DNA of 64,000 nucleotides from Rhizomucor pusillus (GCA_900175165.2 FWWN02000393.1:1-64000); one strand, 5' to 3'. Positions 36,796 to 48,474 are shown, counted from the stretch's first letter. Numbers and translations are program-made. Notes: generated from the letters alone by a model not told the origin.

Positions 36796-38324
36796 ACGAG
36801 CCTAACCTAGTTGGAAAAGGAAAGTAGTAGTAGTAGTAGCGGGTGGGTGGAGTTGTGTATTATTATAGCTACTAAGTAGCAAGCCGAGAAAAAAAAATGT
36901 CAAAGTCGTTCTTGTTCTTGTCATGCACAAAGCGCTGCTTTTGGAAATTTGAACCTTGTAGGTTGCACCAAGAGATGCTCCTCCTCGATTCTTGGTTACT
37001 GCAGTGCTGAATAGGCTTCATGACGATGGATGAAAATTACAGAAATATATATTAACATCAATGTTAATAAGGAGACTGTGCGGTAAGGAGAATATTTCAT
37101 GACAGGAGTCTGGTTCTCAACGAGTTACAATGTGAATGAGCTGTTGAGACAAACTTTGACAGAGCTTTAAGAAAACGCAGACTACTGTAGCCATGGTTGG
37201 CAAACGCGTCCGTAGACTTGTAGAAACCTACGTTTCAAGTGAAATAATTATCATAGCTCTCATAGTCGACACAAAAGCGGCTCTGACTTGAACGATAAAG
37301 GCTGCTGCGACGATGAATGAGGCCAGTGGATCCCCCGTGCAAGTCTGGTGGCCAGCCTCGTTGCAAAGCCTGGCTGTTTGGTATCATATGAAAGCTGGGC
37401 GAATTTTATGACATGGGACAGTTCAAAGATATCATTCAATACGGAAAATCGAGGTAGTTAAATTATAGCAAAGTCTCGAAGGCGTCAATCTCGTTGACGT
37501 TCCTTGTAGGTGCGTCTCGGAGTCTAAAACGGTCCTGCTCCTTACAGCATTCGTAACATTCTGCGATTTGAGGACGGCGGTGAATCCTGAACCGAGAGCA
37601 GCCCTGAGTTCCCGACTATGTAGGCACATGGCAGGCACCTGAAAGACCATTGAAGCGTGGAAGGCGGCTAGAAGACAACAGGATCTGTCCCACTGTTGCA
37701 AGCTTACGCAAAAGAATCTCCAGTATTCGGGAGCTTTGATGATAAGTTCAAAGACGGCGATGGTCATTCCACAATGATCTTGATGAGGCAAATCCAGAAA
37801 GGAAAAACCCCAGAATCTTGGGACTGCAAATCCCCGGAATTCGACAAGATCTCAGTTACCAAATCAAAAGTTGTCGGACAACAGGGATTTAAGATCACAC
37901 CTTTCTGCACAATATCTAGCTGCTATCCTTTTTATACAACTAGCCATTTAATGAACACTGTACATTAGCAACCTTATTTCGAAAATACCGTCGTCTTCTT
38001 TGCAATATCTTCCATCATCTAAAGTTGTAGACAATTCTTGTTTGTTTTACAAAAAGTCAGAATCGAACATTTGGTTATGAACGTTATTGCCGATCGCGGT
38101 ATTGTAGAATCATTGCTCCGTAGACAACCATGGTTTCCTCAGAACTAGAAACTCCACCCTCATTGTAGTATACAAGTTTTGCAATAATGACCTTGGCAGG
38201 CGCTGTCCAAAAAAAGATACAGGGACAACAAGATTACATCGGACTCCAATGGACCCTTTAATATTGTTCAAGCTCACAATAGGTCACACAGCTTGCAGCG
38301 TATCTGATGACTTGCTTGTATGTG
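36796..38324. other. Intergenic region holding dispersed repeat copy 1
   Basis: After the EI24 promoter (a GTA run at 36825-36840) comes the repeat at 37052..37520. An ORF at 37696..37968 has no recognisable domain. The last 150 bp is the promoter of the first siderophore-transporter pseudogene, with a partial iron-GATA match TATCTGAT at about 38301. Confidence 0.5.
37052..37520 (+). repeat. Dispersed repeat, copy 1 (forward)
   Basis: About 470 bp that reappears in inverted orientation at 51300..51771, roughly 80% alike by eye. Near-identical stretches include the ~100 bp around the GTCGACACAAAAGCGGCTCT block. Starts at the perfect palindrome TTAACATCAATGTTAA. No ORF, no TG..CA LTR ends seen; family unknown. 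Confidence 0.85.
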
Positions 38325-38333
38325 TTATCAGAT
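38325..38333 (-). promoter_or_regulatory. Predicted iron GATA-factor site (ATCWGATAA), siderophore transporter promoter
   Basis: TTATCAGAT, the reverse complement of ATCTGATAA, a perfect match to the extended site bound by fungal iron repressors (Urbs1/SreA/Fep1 type). It lies about 140 bp before the ATG of the first siderophore-transporter pseudogene. Binding is inferred. Confidence 0.5.
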
Positions 38334-38474
38334 CATAGTCAATGGAAGTGCAAAAAAGATCTATGTGTTACGCTACTCGGGTAATCCAAGCGCTCCCCAA
38401 CCGGTCCATATAATGTCATTATTCTATATTTTTTCTTTTTGTTACTCTTTGCATGCACTGCTTTGCTCGTTTCA

Positions 38475-40663
38475 ATGGCAATGAATGATCATTCTGATAG
38501 GGTTAGCGTGCTTTCGGGAGCAGCTGCTTTAGTAGCTGGATCTGCCGCAGCAGCAGCACCCCCAAAAGAAGACGCTATAGTCTCGCCTGGTGTGAGGAAA
38601 GTGCAGCTTGTCAAGCAGTTTGCAACCAAATATGACATATGGGTTGTGTTCCTTGGGTACGCAGAAGCAATCCTTGAGTTTTACTTATGTTTGGCTACCA
38701 CCGGCCGTGCACACTGATCATCCTTTTCTTTATTTACATATTCAGTTTATTGTTCCTGCACTGGGCCTATTCTTGGGAAGGCTATCTAACAACAACGTTG
38801 AATTCAGCCGTGGCAGGTATCCTCGGCGCCGCAAACCTCTTGAGTATCGCAAGTACTGTCACCCGTATACCACAAGCCGTTCTGTTTCCTATCTACTCCA
38901 AACTCTCTGATATGATTGGACGTGCCGAGGCATTCACTGTTGCTGCAGTCATTTACTCTGTTTCTTTTATCATCCAGGCTACGGCTAACAACTATGGCAC
39001 CTTTGTGGTATGTTATAAATTACATCAAATTTGCACAGACTACTGAGATATCCATGTCAGGGCGGCAGAGTAGTCAATACTCTCGGTGACACAGGTATCA
39101 TGATTCTTATGCCTATTCTTGTTGGAGGTATGCAACTTTGCAAAAGCTTGCCTAGCACGATAACTTTGCTAAGTGAAGACTACAAGATATGACAACCGTC
39201 CGACAGAGAGGCTTTTACCACGGCATATTCAACCTTCAACCCTCATCAATCTTTTCTGAACCACGTATGCGGCTGACAGCTTATACTACTCTGGCAATTG
39301 GCACTGGGGCTATGGACAAATGCCCATTCTTGCTGCAGGCTGTGTGATTCCACTCGTAATCGGTCTTTAGCTACCTCAAATCAGATTCAAGGGCGCCGGT
39401 TTGTACAAGGAATACTTAAAGGAGCGCAAAAAGTATTATGGAGAGCGCACTGTCTGGCAAGAGTTCCTGTATTTCTGCAACGAAGTCAATGCCATTGGCA
39501 GTATCTTGCTCGTCGGTGCGCTCACAATGTTGCTGCTTCCTTTTGTCTTGGTAAAAACCTGGGACGGCTGGATTGGCTGTAAGCGTTTACATATGCGTGG
39601 TATAAATGATGTCTGTTGTATTGACTTCGATTCGAAGATAGGACCAGGTCGCACCTTGGGAACCCTTATTGCCGGTGTTGTCACTTGGGTTATTCTCATC
39701 GTCTGGGAAGTCAAGTATGCTGAAAACCCTGTTCTTCCAATCAACCGATGGCCAAACAAGACGGCAGTTTACGGTGCCCTTGCAGTATCCACCGTAACCA
39801 TCGTCTCATCCACCAATTGGCTTTATCTTTCAACTTACTTTCAAGTAACTCGCCGCATCTCACCGGGCAAAGCTACGCTTTTGAGTCGCGGCTATAACGT
39901 TGCTTACATTGTCGTCCAAGTCGTCGATGGTTTGCTCATGATGAAAACCAAAGTCTGGCGTCCGTATGTCTGGACTGGTATCGCATTGATGATTCTTGGT
40001 ATTGGCCCATTATTCCAGCTCGTTATCCAAACTCTAGCGATGTCTTGATCGTCTTTGCAGAAGCCATTGCTGGTCTTGGCTCTGGTATGATGGATATTCC
40101 TATCACTGTAGCCATCGAGAGTACTGTCCCGCACGAAAGTAAGTATAAATATTTCAGAATTATCGATCGTCTTAACTAATCCAATATGCAGATCTGCAAT
40201 GATGACATCTTTGTATCAAATCGGCGGTGCAATTACCGGAAGTGTTGGTTCTACCGTGGGCGGTGCCGTCTGGAACCAAACGATCCCCAAGGAGATTGAA
40301 AAATCTGGCTTCAATGCATCTGAAATTACCAAGATCATGGGTAGCATCACCTATGCTCAAAGCTTGCCCGATGATGGCACTTATCAGGCCGTCCAGTATG
40401 CTTACGGTGAAGCCCAGAAGATTCTCAGCATCGTTGCTGTCTGTGCATCCTTTGTCTGCTTCTTGTTTACCTTGGGCATGAAATCTTTCAGCCTGGACGA
40501 TCGCGACGCCGAACACCAGCTCCAAGATAACGACAAGAATGCTGCACCGGAAGAAGTTATTACAAAGGTTGATACCTCTACTACTAAGAATAGCGGCATG
40601 GAGGAGAAAATTGCTGCTGATAATGACCAACAAATTTCTTCCACGCAAAATGAAAAGCATTAG
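38475..40663 (+). pseudogene. Siderophore-iron transporter (MFS, ARN/Sit/MirB type), broken copy 1
   Basis: Clear family features: N-terminal GVRKVQLVKQFATKYDIW, then HWAYSWEGYLTTTLNS, LFPIYSKLSDMIGRAEAF, GRVVNTLGDTGI, LYYSGNWHWGYGQMP, STNWLYLSTYFQVTRRISPG and C-terminal MTSLYQIGGAITGSVGST. Family role: H+-driven import of ferric siderophores at the plasma membrane. Breaks seen: TGA at 39257 where copy 2 has sense sequence, TAG at 39368, a 1-nt loss near 39235, a 1-nt loss near 40008 and a frame slip at 40192-40199. Introns otherwise keep good GT-AG sites, so decay looks recent. An active gene would need all five lesions explained away. Confidence 0.9.
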
Positions 40664-41450
40664 ATTGTACTTTGTGGCATTGATTTTTATACGATATTAC
40701 TTTTTTCTTACAATTAGTATCCATTTGTAATTGTAATAATATCTTTATAGATAGAGCAACTGTCCAAAAAGCTTACCTTATATATTCAAATATATCCAAT
40801 ATTCAATCAAAGCCTTCTGTAAGGTAGTAGAAGGCCAAGCCTGTAAATTGATTGTATTTGATGTCATTGAAAAGTACTACGTCTGTGGAATGCCTAATCC
40901 TAAAGTAGCATAGCATCGCAAAATTATGCCACCAGCACGCAAGCAATGGCGAGATCAGGTAAGAATAGTTCCAATCATTGCGCGACACCCTTATCGGCGA
41001 AGCTGTTGAATCGACAAAGAATTGTGCTATCAACCATGGAGCCGGATATATTTAGATGCACTTATAAGGAAGAGAGCTGGATACGAAAGCTTTATGACTA
41101 TTCTGCTTTTGACAACTCTAGCGAGCGTCATTTCACTGTTCTCCCAGTCATGGAAAACATGGAAATTTCGAAACATTGTCTGCTACCATTGGTAACATCA
41201 ATGCAAAATGTACCTCTTTCTGCTTGCCGATCCCCTTTGTGCATAGCTTTAGCAAATCGACAAATTGCTATATAGAAGCATGAGAGGCAAGAATAAAAGT
41301 GTACATTAAGTGCATCATCAATGTCCGATAGCAGGCTTGGCTGCCGATTAGCCTGCTTGAAACTATGACCCGAAAGTATAACTGCAAATAGTTCATCCTT
41401 TAATGGCAAAAATTGTTTGATCTCTATCCTTTCTTTGGCAAACTTCGTTC
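40664..41450. other. Intergenic between the two siderophore-transporter pseudogenes
   Basis: About 790 bp. ORFs 40946..41275 (+) and 41128..41409 (-) overlap and resemble nothing known. No perfect ATCWGATAA site seen here. Confidence 0.4.
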
Positions 41451-43537
41451 ATGACCAAGTCTATTATCACCGTCAATGATCAACGTGCACTCGCTACACC
41501 TGCTGCTAGCTTTCTAATCCCGCCTGGTGTGAGAAAAGCACAGCTCAATAGGCAATTTGCGAACAAAAATGATGTACTTTTGGCATTCATTGGGTACTGT
41601 ATGGCTTTTGCAGAAACCATTGTACTGAGATACTCGGATCTAATGCGCTCGTATTAGATTACTGTTGCTGCTTTGGGCATACTCGTGGGAAGGATATTTG
41701 ACAAAAACCCTCGATCCTGTTGAATCCAGCAATTTCGGCGCTGCGAATCTGCAGAGCATTTTGAGCATGATTTCGAGAATTCTGCAAGCAGCCTTGTTTC
41801 CACTTTACTCGAAGCTTTCTGACACGATTGGGAGAGCAGAGACTTTGATTGTTTCTATGGTATTTTACACGGTATCCTTTGTTGCTCAAGCTACTGCTAA
41901 CAGTTACGGTGTTTTTGTGGTAAGAGTTCCAAGATCAAGAATGAACATTGTAGACAAGATAGCTGCTCTTCCTAAACAGGCTGGCTCTGTTGTAAATACA
42001 CTTGGACGTGCAGTCATTACGCTTCTTTTGCCTCTCTTTGTTGCAGGTGAGTTGTAACCAAAACTGTCACGGATGCAGTGTAAAGAACTGAAAAAATAAT
42101 GTTCATTTCCGTCCATCACTCATCAAGATATGGCCACGGTTCGACAGCGAGGATTCTATCACGGACTGTTCAAGCTACCTACCTTGATCAACATATTCTG
42201 TACATCCTTCGTGGCAAACGATTTGTATTATTCCGGCAATTGGCGATGGGGATATGGTCGGCAGCCTATTATAGCAATTGCATGCGTTGTGCTGTTACTG
42301 GCTGGTCTCTGCCGACCACAGTTACGACTTGTACGCAGTGAGTCTTACCAAGAATACCTGGATGACCGCAAACAGCTTTGAGAGGGTGCCAGTGCTTTAC
42401 AAAAGTGTGAGCGGTTTTGCATTGAGATCGATACGGTTGGGTGCCTGTTGCTCGTTGGTGGATTGGCGATGCTGCTTTTGCCGTTTGTATTGGTGGATAC
42501 GTGGGGTGGATGGACACCTTGTAAGGAACGCAAATTTTTGCGTAGAAGAGCTGCAAACTGTATATATAATACGTTTTACGTCTAGCCAAGACATTAGGTA
42601 CCTTGATTGCCGGATGTATCAGCTGGATAGCATTTCTTATTTGGGAGCTCAAATTCGCCAAGATACCCGTTTTTTCACCTATCCATCAGCGAGCGAACAG
42701 GACGGCTATATATGGTATCCTTGCGCTATCGGCTGCAGAGTTCACCACGTCTACAAACTGGCTCTACCTGTCTACTTACTTGCAAGTGACCCGCCGAATA
42801 TCTCCTGGTTAAGCTACGTTGCTTGGCCGTGGCTACTACGTCGCACACATTGTGCTCCAGCTGGCTGTGGGCTGGCTGATGATGAAAACGAAAACGTGGC
42901 GCCCGTACCTATGGATCGGTGTCGCCTTGATGACTCTGGGCGTCGGTCTGCTTATTCCAGCCCACTTGCCGACCTCGAGCGATGCATTAATTGTTATCTC
43001 GGAGACTGTAGCAGGTTTCGGTGCTGGTATGATTTACGTCCCACTCACCGTTGCCATTCAAAGCGCTGTTCCACACCAAGGTTTGTAAATCTCCTTTTTG
43101 TTTTCAATTAATGCAATGATACAGCTTACAGCGTATGAATCTCAGATGTATCCATGATGACGTGTTTGTATCAAGTTGGCAGTGCCGTCACGGACAGTAT
43201 CAGTGACTCTATTGCAGGAGCGATTTGGAACCAGATGATACCGCGAGAACTCGCACATCAAGGTTTCAATGCAACTGAAATCAAACATATCATTGAAAGT
43301 ATCACGTACGCGCAAAATTTGCCTGATAATGGCACATATCAGAGTGTGAAATATGCATATGGCGAAACTCAAAAGGTGCTCAGTATCATTGGTATCTGTA
43401 CATCCTTGGCACCTTTGCTGTTTACGCTGGGTATGAAAACATTCTTTTTGGATGATCGCGATGCAGAGCATCAGCAGCAGCTTTTTCAAGAACAACAAGA
43501 TCTATCACCTCCTTCAGAAGCCGTTGTTAAAGCATAG
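41451..43537 (+). pseudogene. Siderophore-iron transporter, broken copy 2
   Basis: Tandem paralogue of the preceding pseudogene with the same intron positions: GVRKAQLNRQFANKNDVL, WAYSWEGYLTKTLDPVES, LFPLYSKLSDTIGRAETL, SVVNTLGRAVI, LYYSGNWRWGYGRQP, STNWLYLSTYLQVTRRISPG, MMTCLYQVGSAVTDSISDSI. Two nonsense codons: TGA at about 42379 after YLDDRKQL, and TAA at about 42811 where copy 1 has Lys (ISPGKATLL). All other exons remain in frame, so this copy is less decayed than copy 1. The paralogues differ at many silent and replacement sites, so the duplication is not very recent. Confidence 0.9.
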
Positions 43538-43708
43538 CACTCCACGGTCGAGGATACGGACAGGATATCCAAAAATCGGTGTGAGTGGGCCCGCACGCAG
43601 ACGTTCTCCGTTCTTAGCTCGCGATCTCCGCTTTTCCCTAAAGATTGCTGCCGAAATTTCACGCCTTTCTTTCCCTTTCATTCTAGCATACATAAGCAAC
43701 AAAAAGAA

Positions 43709-44173
43709 ATGTATATTACGTTATCACTCCTAACAATACTCAGTCTCTGTACTCTGGTTTGCTTCGGCGAGTCCTTGTCAATACAGTCCAATAACACATC
43801 TCTACATACAACAAACGATGAGGTATTTTTTCATCAATGCTATTGTACGCAGCTAAACTCAATGCCAACGGGCTATGCGAAACAAAACCAGGTAGACGAG
43901 AGTATACCGCCACCTCCAATCGGCCAATACTACACTACACCAGTGTTACTCACGAATGCAGTCCTTTTTTACGTCGGCTGTGCTGTTAGCATTACACTCT
44001 GGTTGTCAGGTTACGCTTTGGAAAAATGGGAAGACAGTGTAGATGGTGATATCAACAGCAAAGACGATGATCAAGTACCTGAAGTGGACGAGGACCAAGT
44101 TGGTCTGCTTTACGAGAACAATGCAGGCAACACCAACTATGGTACCATTCAACGACTTTCTGATAACACTTGA
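43709..44173 (+). CDS. Small protein with signal peptide and one membrane segment, unknown function
   Basis: Single exon, 154 residues, unrecognised. Begins with a signal-peptide-like stretch (MYITLSLLTILSLCTLVCFG). An extracellular-type segment of ~75 residues with Asn sites and a CYC motif follows, then one hydrophobic span (LLTNAVLFYVGCAVSITLWL), then an acidic Asp/Glu-rich tail. Predicted type I membrane protein with a short cytosolic tail. It sits between a siderophore-transporter pseudogene and the ferric reductase, on the same strand, so a role in surface iron handling is possible but unproven. Confidence 0.55.
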   Translation: MYITLSLLTILSLCTLVCFGESLSIQSNNTSLHTTNDEVFFHQCYCTQLNSMPTGYAKQNQVDESIPPPPIGQYYTTPVLLTNAVLFYVGCAVSITLWLSGYALEKWEDSVDGDINSKDDDQVPEVDEDQVGLLYENNAGNTNYGTIQRLSDNT

Positions 44174-44494
44174 GCATGCCAGATCACAGATAACGCATAT
44201 ATGTACATATTACAGTATACCATATACCCCTTTAGATCACGCGCTGCGTTTTATGTAATTCATTTATACACATTGAAACTGAAATATATTCTTTGCGTAG
44301 TGCAAAGGATGGACGGGGAACGGTCATGTACCCCTTCTGAGAGGTCACGGGGAATTCGACACTGCATTCAGCACGGACACAACTCCCTCATACGATGCTT
44401 TTGCGGGAAGCAGGCTTTGCAAAAAAGGGGTCCTTGACTTATCTGATCGAATCTGATTAGATCGTTACCAGATTCCTTCTCAGCGCAGCAAACA
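44174..44494. other. Ferric reductase promoter region
   Basis: 321 bp between the small membrane protein and the reductase. Holds the perfect ATCWGATAA match at 44439..44447; nothing else recognised. Confidence 0.5.
44439..44447 (-). promoter_or_regulatory. Predicted iron GATA-factor site (ATCWGATAA), ferric reductase promoter
   Basis: TTATCTGAT, the reverse complement of ATCAGATAA, 47 bp before the reductase ATG. Perfect match to the extended fungal iron-repressor site. A related AATCTGATTAGATC follows at 44449-44462. Confidence 0.5.
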
Positions 44495-46377
44495 ATGGAG
44501 ATAACATTTTTTACCGCGGCCCTGTCACTTTCCTCCTCCTACTTATACAGAATGCAAAACATACATCCGCATCCAATACATCCAACTTCGGATTTTCACA
44601 AGGCAGGATATTTGTATTTGTTGTTTTGCTGGACTCTTTTCCTGGTCTATTGTTTATACTATCAAACGGACCAATTCTTAAAAACATGTTTCCTACGCCG
44701 TCGACGTCGACAGTTACAACGGATTGTCAGCAGCCGCAAAATCGACTCAACATGCATGACACCTATGGATACCTTTAGTGACCTATTTCGTCCACTAGAA
44801 TACACATTAACGGTACCTTACGTTGCAACAATGATATCCATCAAGCATCTTATCTGCATGACCCTTTTCATCATCATAAATGCATTGTTCGTGCTGTACG
44901 GACCATTCACCCTCCATCCTTACTACAAACATTACAGCTTACCACCATGGGGTCTGCTCGATCGCCGTGCATCCTACGTCGGCATGGTGAACTGGAGTTT
45001 TGCTATTGTCTTGGGAACGCGAAATTCGCTGCTCACGCGGATGTCTGGACTCACGTTTGAGGCATTGATACCGTTCCATCGCTGGGTATCCAGAGTTGGA
45101 CTTGTCGAGATGTTGCTCCACAGTTTTTACCGAATGTAATCATCATTTCCCGATTCATTTATTGGCTTGACAATCCGTGAGTGTACTGATAAGCATTTAG
45201 GTACGACGGTTATTTCTACAATTACAAATTTTGGGATATATTCTTCTACACCGACGAATGGACATCCGGAACAATCAGCTTGCTTGGTTATGCTATCCTC
45301 TTTGTCACCTCTGTTAACTACATTCGACGGCATCATTTCCGTATATTCTACTACTCCCACATCTTTGGTTATCTATTTGGCACCATATTCGCATTCTTGC
45401 ACGAGATCACATGCATCTACTTTTTCGTGCCGCCAGTTTTGCTGTGGATCCTTGACCGCGTCTTGAGATCGTACTATTCTTGGAGTCAGCCTGCAAAGTT
45501 GCTAGAACTCAAAGAACACCATCGCAAAATCGTCCAAGCGACGTTCGAGTATAGCCGCGCTGGTCTGTTCCGACCAGGCCAATACATCTTTACTACCTTT
45601 CTAGATAAGCCGAAAGCAAGCTGGAGGCAATATGCGGATTGGTATCCTATGACAATTTCGGATGTAAATTTCAGGCAGAAGAATGTGGACAGAAAATCCA
45701 GCGATAGAGGCAGCTCATCGCCTTCAGCAGCAGCATCGATACATATCAAAGCTCTAGGCGATGGTACTCGACAGTTAATGGAATCGGTGGTACGAGGACA
45801 AGATCTCGAGCTAAGAGTGGATGGACCATATGGCCCGCGCCTGCGTTACCGTGACTACAAGGTCGTAGCCCTCTTTGCAGTCGGAATCGGTATCACGCCG
45901 GCGCTTACAGTACTGAGAGATTGCATCGAAAGCTCCAGGCGACGATCATGTGTTCAACGGGTATATCTGACTTGGTCAGCAACCCACGCAGGTCAGTAAG
46001 ATAAACAATCTGCTCGAAACCAAAGAAAGGAATACTCATCCTGATTTTCTGATTCTTCAGAGGAAGTTGAACCTTTTGTCGATTATCTTGTCCATTGCAT
46101 CCGGCTCCCCTCGCCGGTCGAGTTAGATTTAAATATTCATTTGACACGTGAGACAGACGATGCCAAGTGCTTGCGTCTCTCTGAAAGCCTCGAAACCTGC
46201 AATATCATCATCGGCAAACGACCGAATATCCCAGATTCTATCGACAAAATCGCGGACCAAGTTGATCATACAAGTGTATGGGTTCACACTTGTGGTTCCG
46301 TTCAGTTTATGACGACTGTCATTAACGAAGCAATCCGTCATCGCTTTGATTTCCACCACGAAACATTTGAATTTTAG
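44495..46377 (+). CDS. Ferric reductase (FRE family, NADPH oxidase-like)
   Basis: Three exons: 44495..45135, 45201..45991, 46061..46377; 582 residues. Multi-pass membrane half with heme-ligand His pairs in PFHRWVSRVGLVEMLLH and YYSHIFGYLFGTIFAFLHE. Then an FAD domain (FRPGQYIF, WYPMTISD) and NADPH site AVGIGITPALTVLRD. C-terminal CGSVQFM and a terminal aromatic (FEF) complete the pattern. Family role: carries electrons from cytosolic NADPH through FAD and two hemes to reduce extracellular Fe3+/Cu2+ for uptake. The usual HPF[ST] FAD motif reads YPMT here. Frame is intact, in contrast with the two transporter pseudogenes upstream. Confidence 0.92.
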
Positions 46378-46570
46378 AACACTTATATAGCCAACTTGTC
46401 TATGATCTCATACATCGTTTTAAACCCCTTAAGCGTAAAATGTCATGTATCGCTATCAAATCACATTGCATCGCAAAGCTCTTTTGACACAGAGTTTTGC
46501 CATCGGGTTGAGTGTATTACATCTATTATGATAATTGACTTGTTCCGTTTATTGCTGGTATCTACACTGC

Positions 46571-46962
46571 TCATTGCTTTGCCTGCCATTCCTCGGGAGT
46601 GTAGGTTTTCTAACAACAGAGAAATTTTAGTTTCCCATTGGGGCACTTCAAAAGTATGTTAGACGTACTTGCGAGAAGGCATGGACCTTGCTGATCTCTT
46701 CCTTGAGAGTTTCGTTGACCAAGCGATGACGGGCTAAGGTGCGTTTTTCGCGAAACAATGGCGAGACAATTACGACTTCAAACATTTGGCCGCATCCTCC
46801 AGACTGATCTTCGATTTGCTATACATACAAGAATACACGATCAGAGAAAACCGGGTTGTCTCTTGCGAATTCTCCAAGACCTACAACGTGCTCGGCCTGC
46901 AAGCGTTCAGTAATGGTTGCCTTAAGTGCTTCAGCTGTTACTCCAGAATGTGGGGCGGACAT
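46571..46962 (-). CDS. BolA-like protein (BOL2/Fra2 group)
   Basis: Three exons (high to low): 46885..46962, 46669..46818, 46571..46609; 88 residues. Signature: [57 protein letters not shown]. The last 13-codon exon completes the family's HAFSQKT-TPEQW ending. Family knowledge: small BolA proteins bind an Fe-S cluster with monothiol glutaredoxins; yeast Bol2 (Fra2) signals iron sufficiency and represses the iron regulon. Short length and lack of a clear targeting peptide favour the cytosolic type; an upstream in-frame ATG at 47025 would add 21 residues. It converges on the ferric reductase (193 bp between stops), which fits an iron-related neighbourhood. Confidence 0.88.
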
Positions 46963-47723
46963 GTCTGTGTATGATAGATGTAGATAGCGTGCGGGCTCAG
47001 AGACAACGTAAAAGTGCCTCCACATCCGAATTTCATTTACATAGCCTTACTCCATAGAACACAGTAAGCTATCTAAATATCCAGTTCTACTATATAAGAA
47101 TACATCGAGAAAAAGAAACTCTCCTTATTTTCTTTCATTTGGTACAGTGCTGAGGATATATCATCCATGGAAAAAATTGCCCCCAATCAAAAGAACATTT
47201 TACGACGTCCCGCCTTTCTATCTGATATGTTCGCTTATAAAGAGATTAGACTTCATGAGTTATCTCTTTTATTTTACCTTTTATTTTTTACATTTACCAT
47301 CCACCTTTTTCTTCTCTATTCCTAATATCGATAATCCACGTATCAGCAGGTTCATAACATAAATTTGGAATTGATCCATAATTTGATGTCGTTTACGTAA
47401 TTTATGTAAAAAATGTAGAATAGCCGGCTGTTGACGCTCGCATGCACAATCAAACATTAATGCTGGCTATGACAAGTAGCAGTGCTTCCTACTCTGCAAG
47501 GAGCTGACAGCAAGGATACCGTTGAAGAGGCACACGACGAACGCTTTCTTAACTTCTCAGTTCGACACGTCTCGGGACTACCAAATTTGGCAGCGGGCTC
47601 AATCAAAGGGGGGAATTCATGCCAACAGGGCCTGGGTGTGGGCGCTTATGAGTGTGTCAAGTGTCTTTCTTTCTCAACTACTGCACCCTCCCACCCCTTT
47701 AATCGGCTTTTGAGCGTCACTTT
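46963..47723. other. Divergent intergenic region, BolA / EH-domain gene
   Basis: 760 bp; AT-rich 47200-47420. No ORF with recognisable content. Confidence 0.4.
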
Positions 47724-48443
47724 ATGAACAAGCTCAAAACAACTCTTTTACGAACACACATTTCCAAGCACGCAGAAGAACGAAGGTCACAGCAGTTTGC
47801 CAAACGACTCAGTGCTGCGCATCAGGCATCCATTATTGATGATGACAGGATCCACAAGGAACCACCGCCAAGAGTAGAGCTGGACGAGCTCTCTGACCGA
47901 GAGCGGCCGGCCTACCGCTCCTGGTGGAAAGACCTTGACCCATTCAATATTGGTCGCCTTGACAACGCCGCTGTTCTCAAGTTCTTGACCGGCTTTGGTC
48001 TCGCTGAATACAAGCTAGAACAGGCAAGTCAACTGCGTGCCCGCGTTGTTGCTTTTGGGTAGATCTTAATTGATGTTGATTTGTCAATTGATAGATATTA
48101 GCGCTATTCAAAGATTGCGTGGATGGTATCGATGAATTGCAGTTCTACGCTATCCTGAGATTAGTTGCACATGCCCAGAATGGACGCAGTGTCAGCCGAG
48201 AGATGGTGTATCTTGGAGGTAAAGCAACAGTGCAAAAGTGCATGACATCAAGAGATGAATACTGAATACATTTTCAATGCAGCACCCGTACCTCACTCTC
48301 AAACAAATGCTATTGATGCATTAATAAAACCAGCAATGACGACCAACTCTTCTGCAAATTTCACACCACAGCAGCAGATGGCGATGGCCACACGTGCGAG
48401 CGATCCAAGCGGCTCTCTAGGGTTTGATGCATGGCAGAAGCAA

Positions 48444-48474
<31 letters not shown>

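Noticed and set aside
37052..37520. Solo LTR of a retrotransposon
   Set aside because: No TG...CA ends, no target duplication and no tRNA primer site next to it; left as an unclassified repeat.
38475..43537. Stop-codon recoding or an alternative genetic code in the siderophore transporters
   Set aside because: TGA, TAG and TAA all occur, together with frame slips, and intact genes in the same window use all stops normally. Simple decay fits better.
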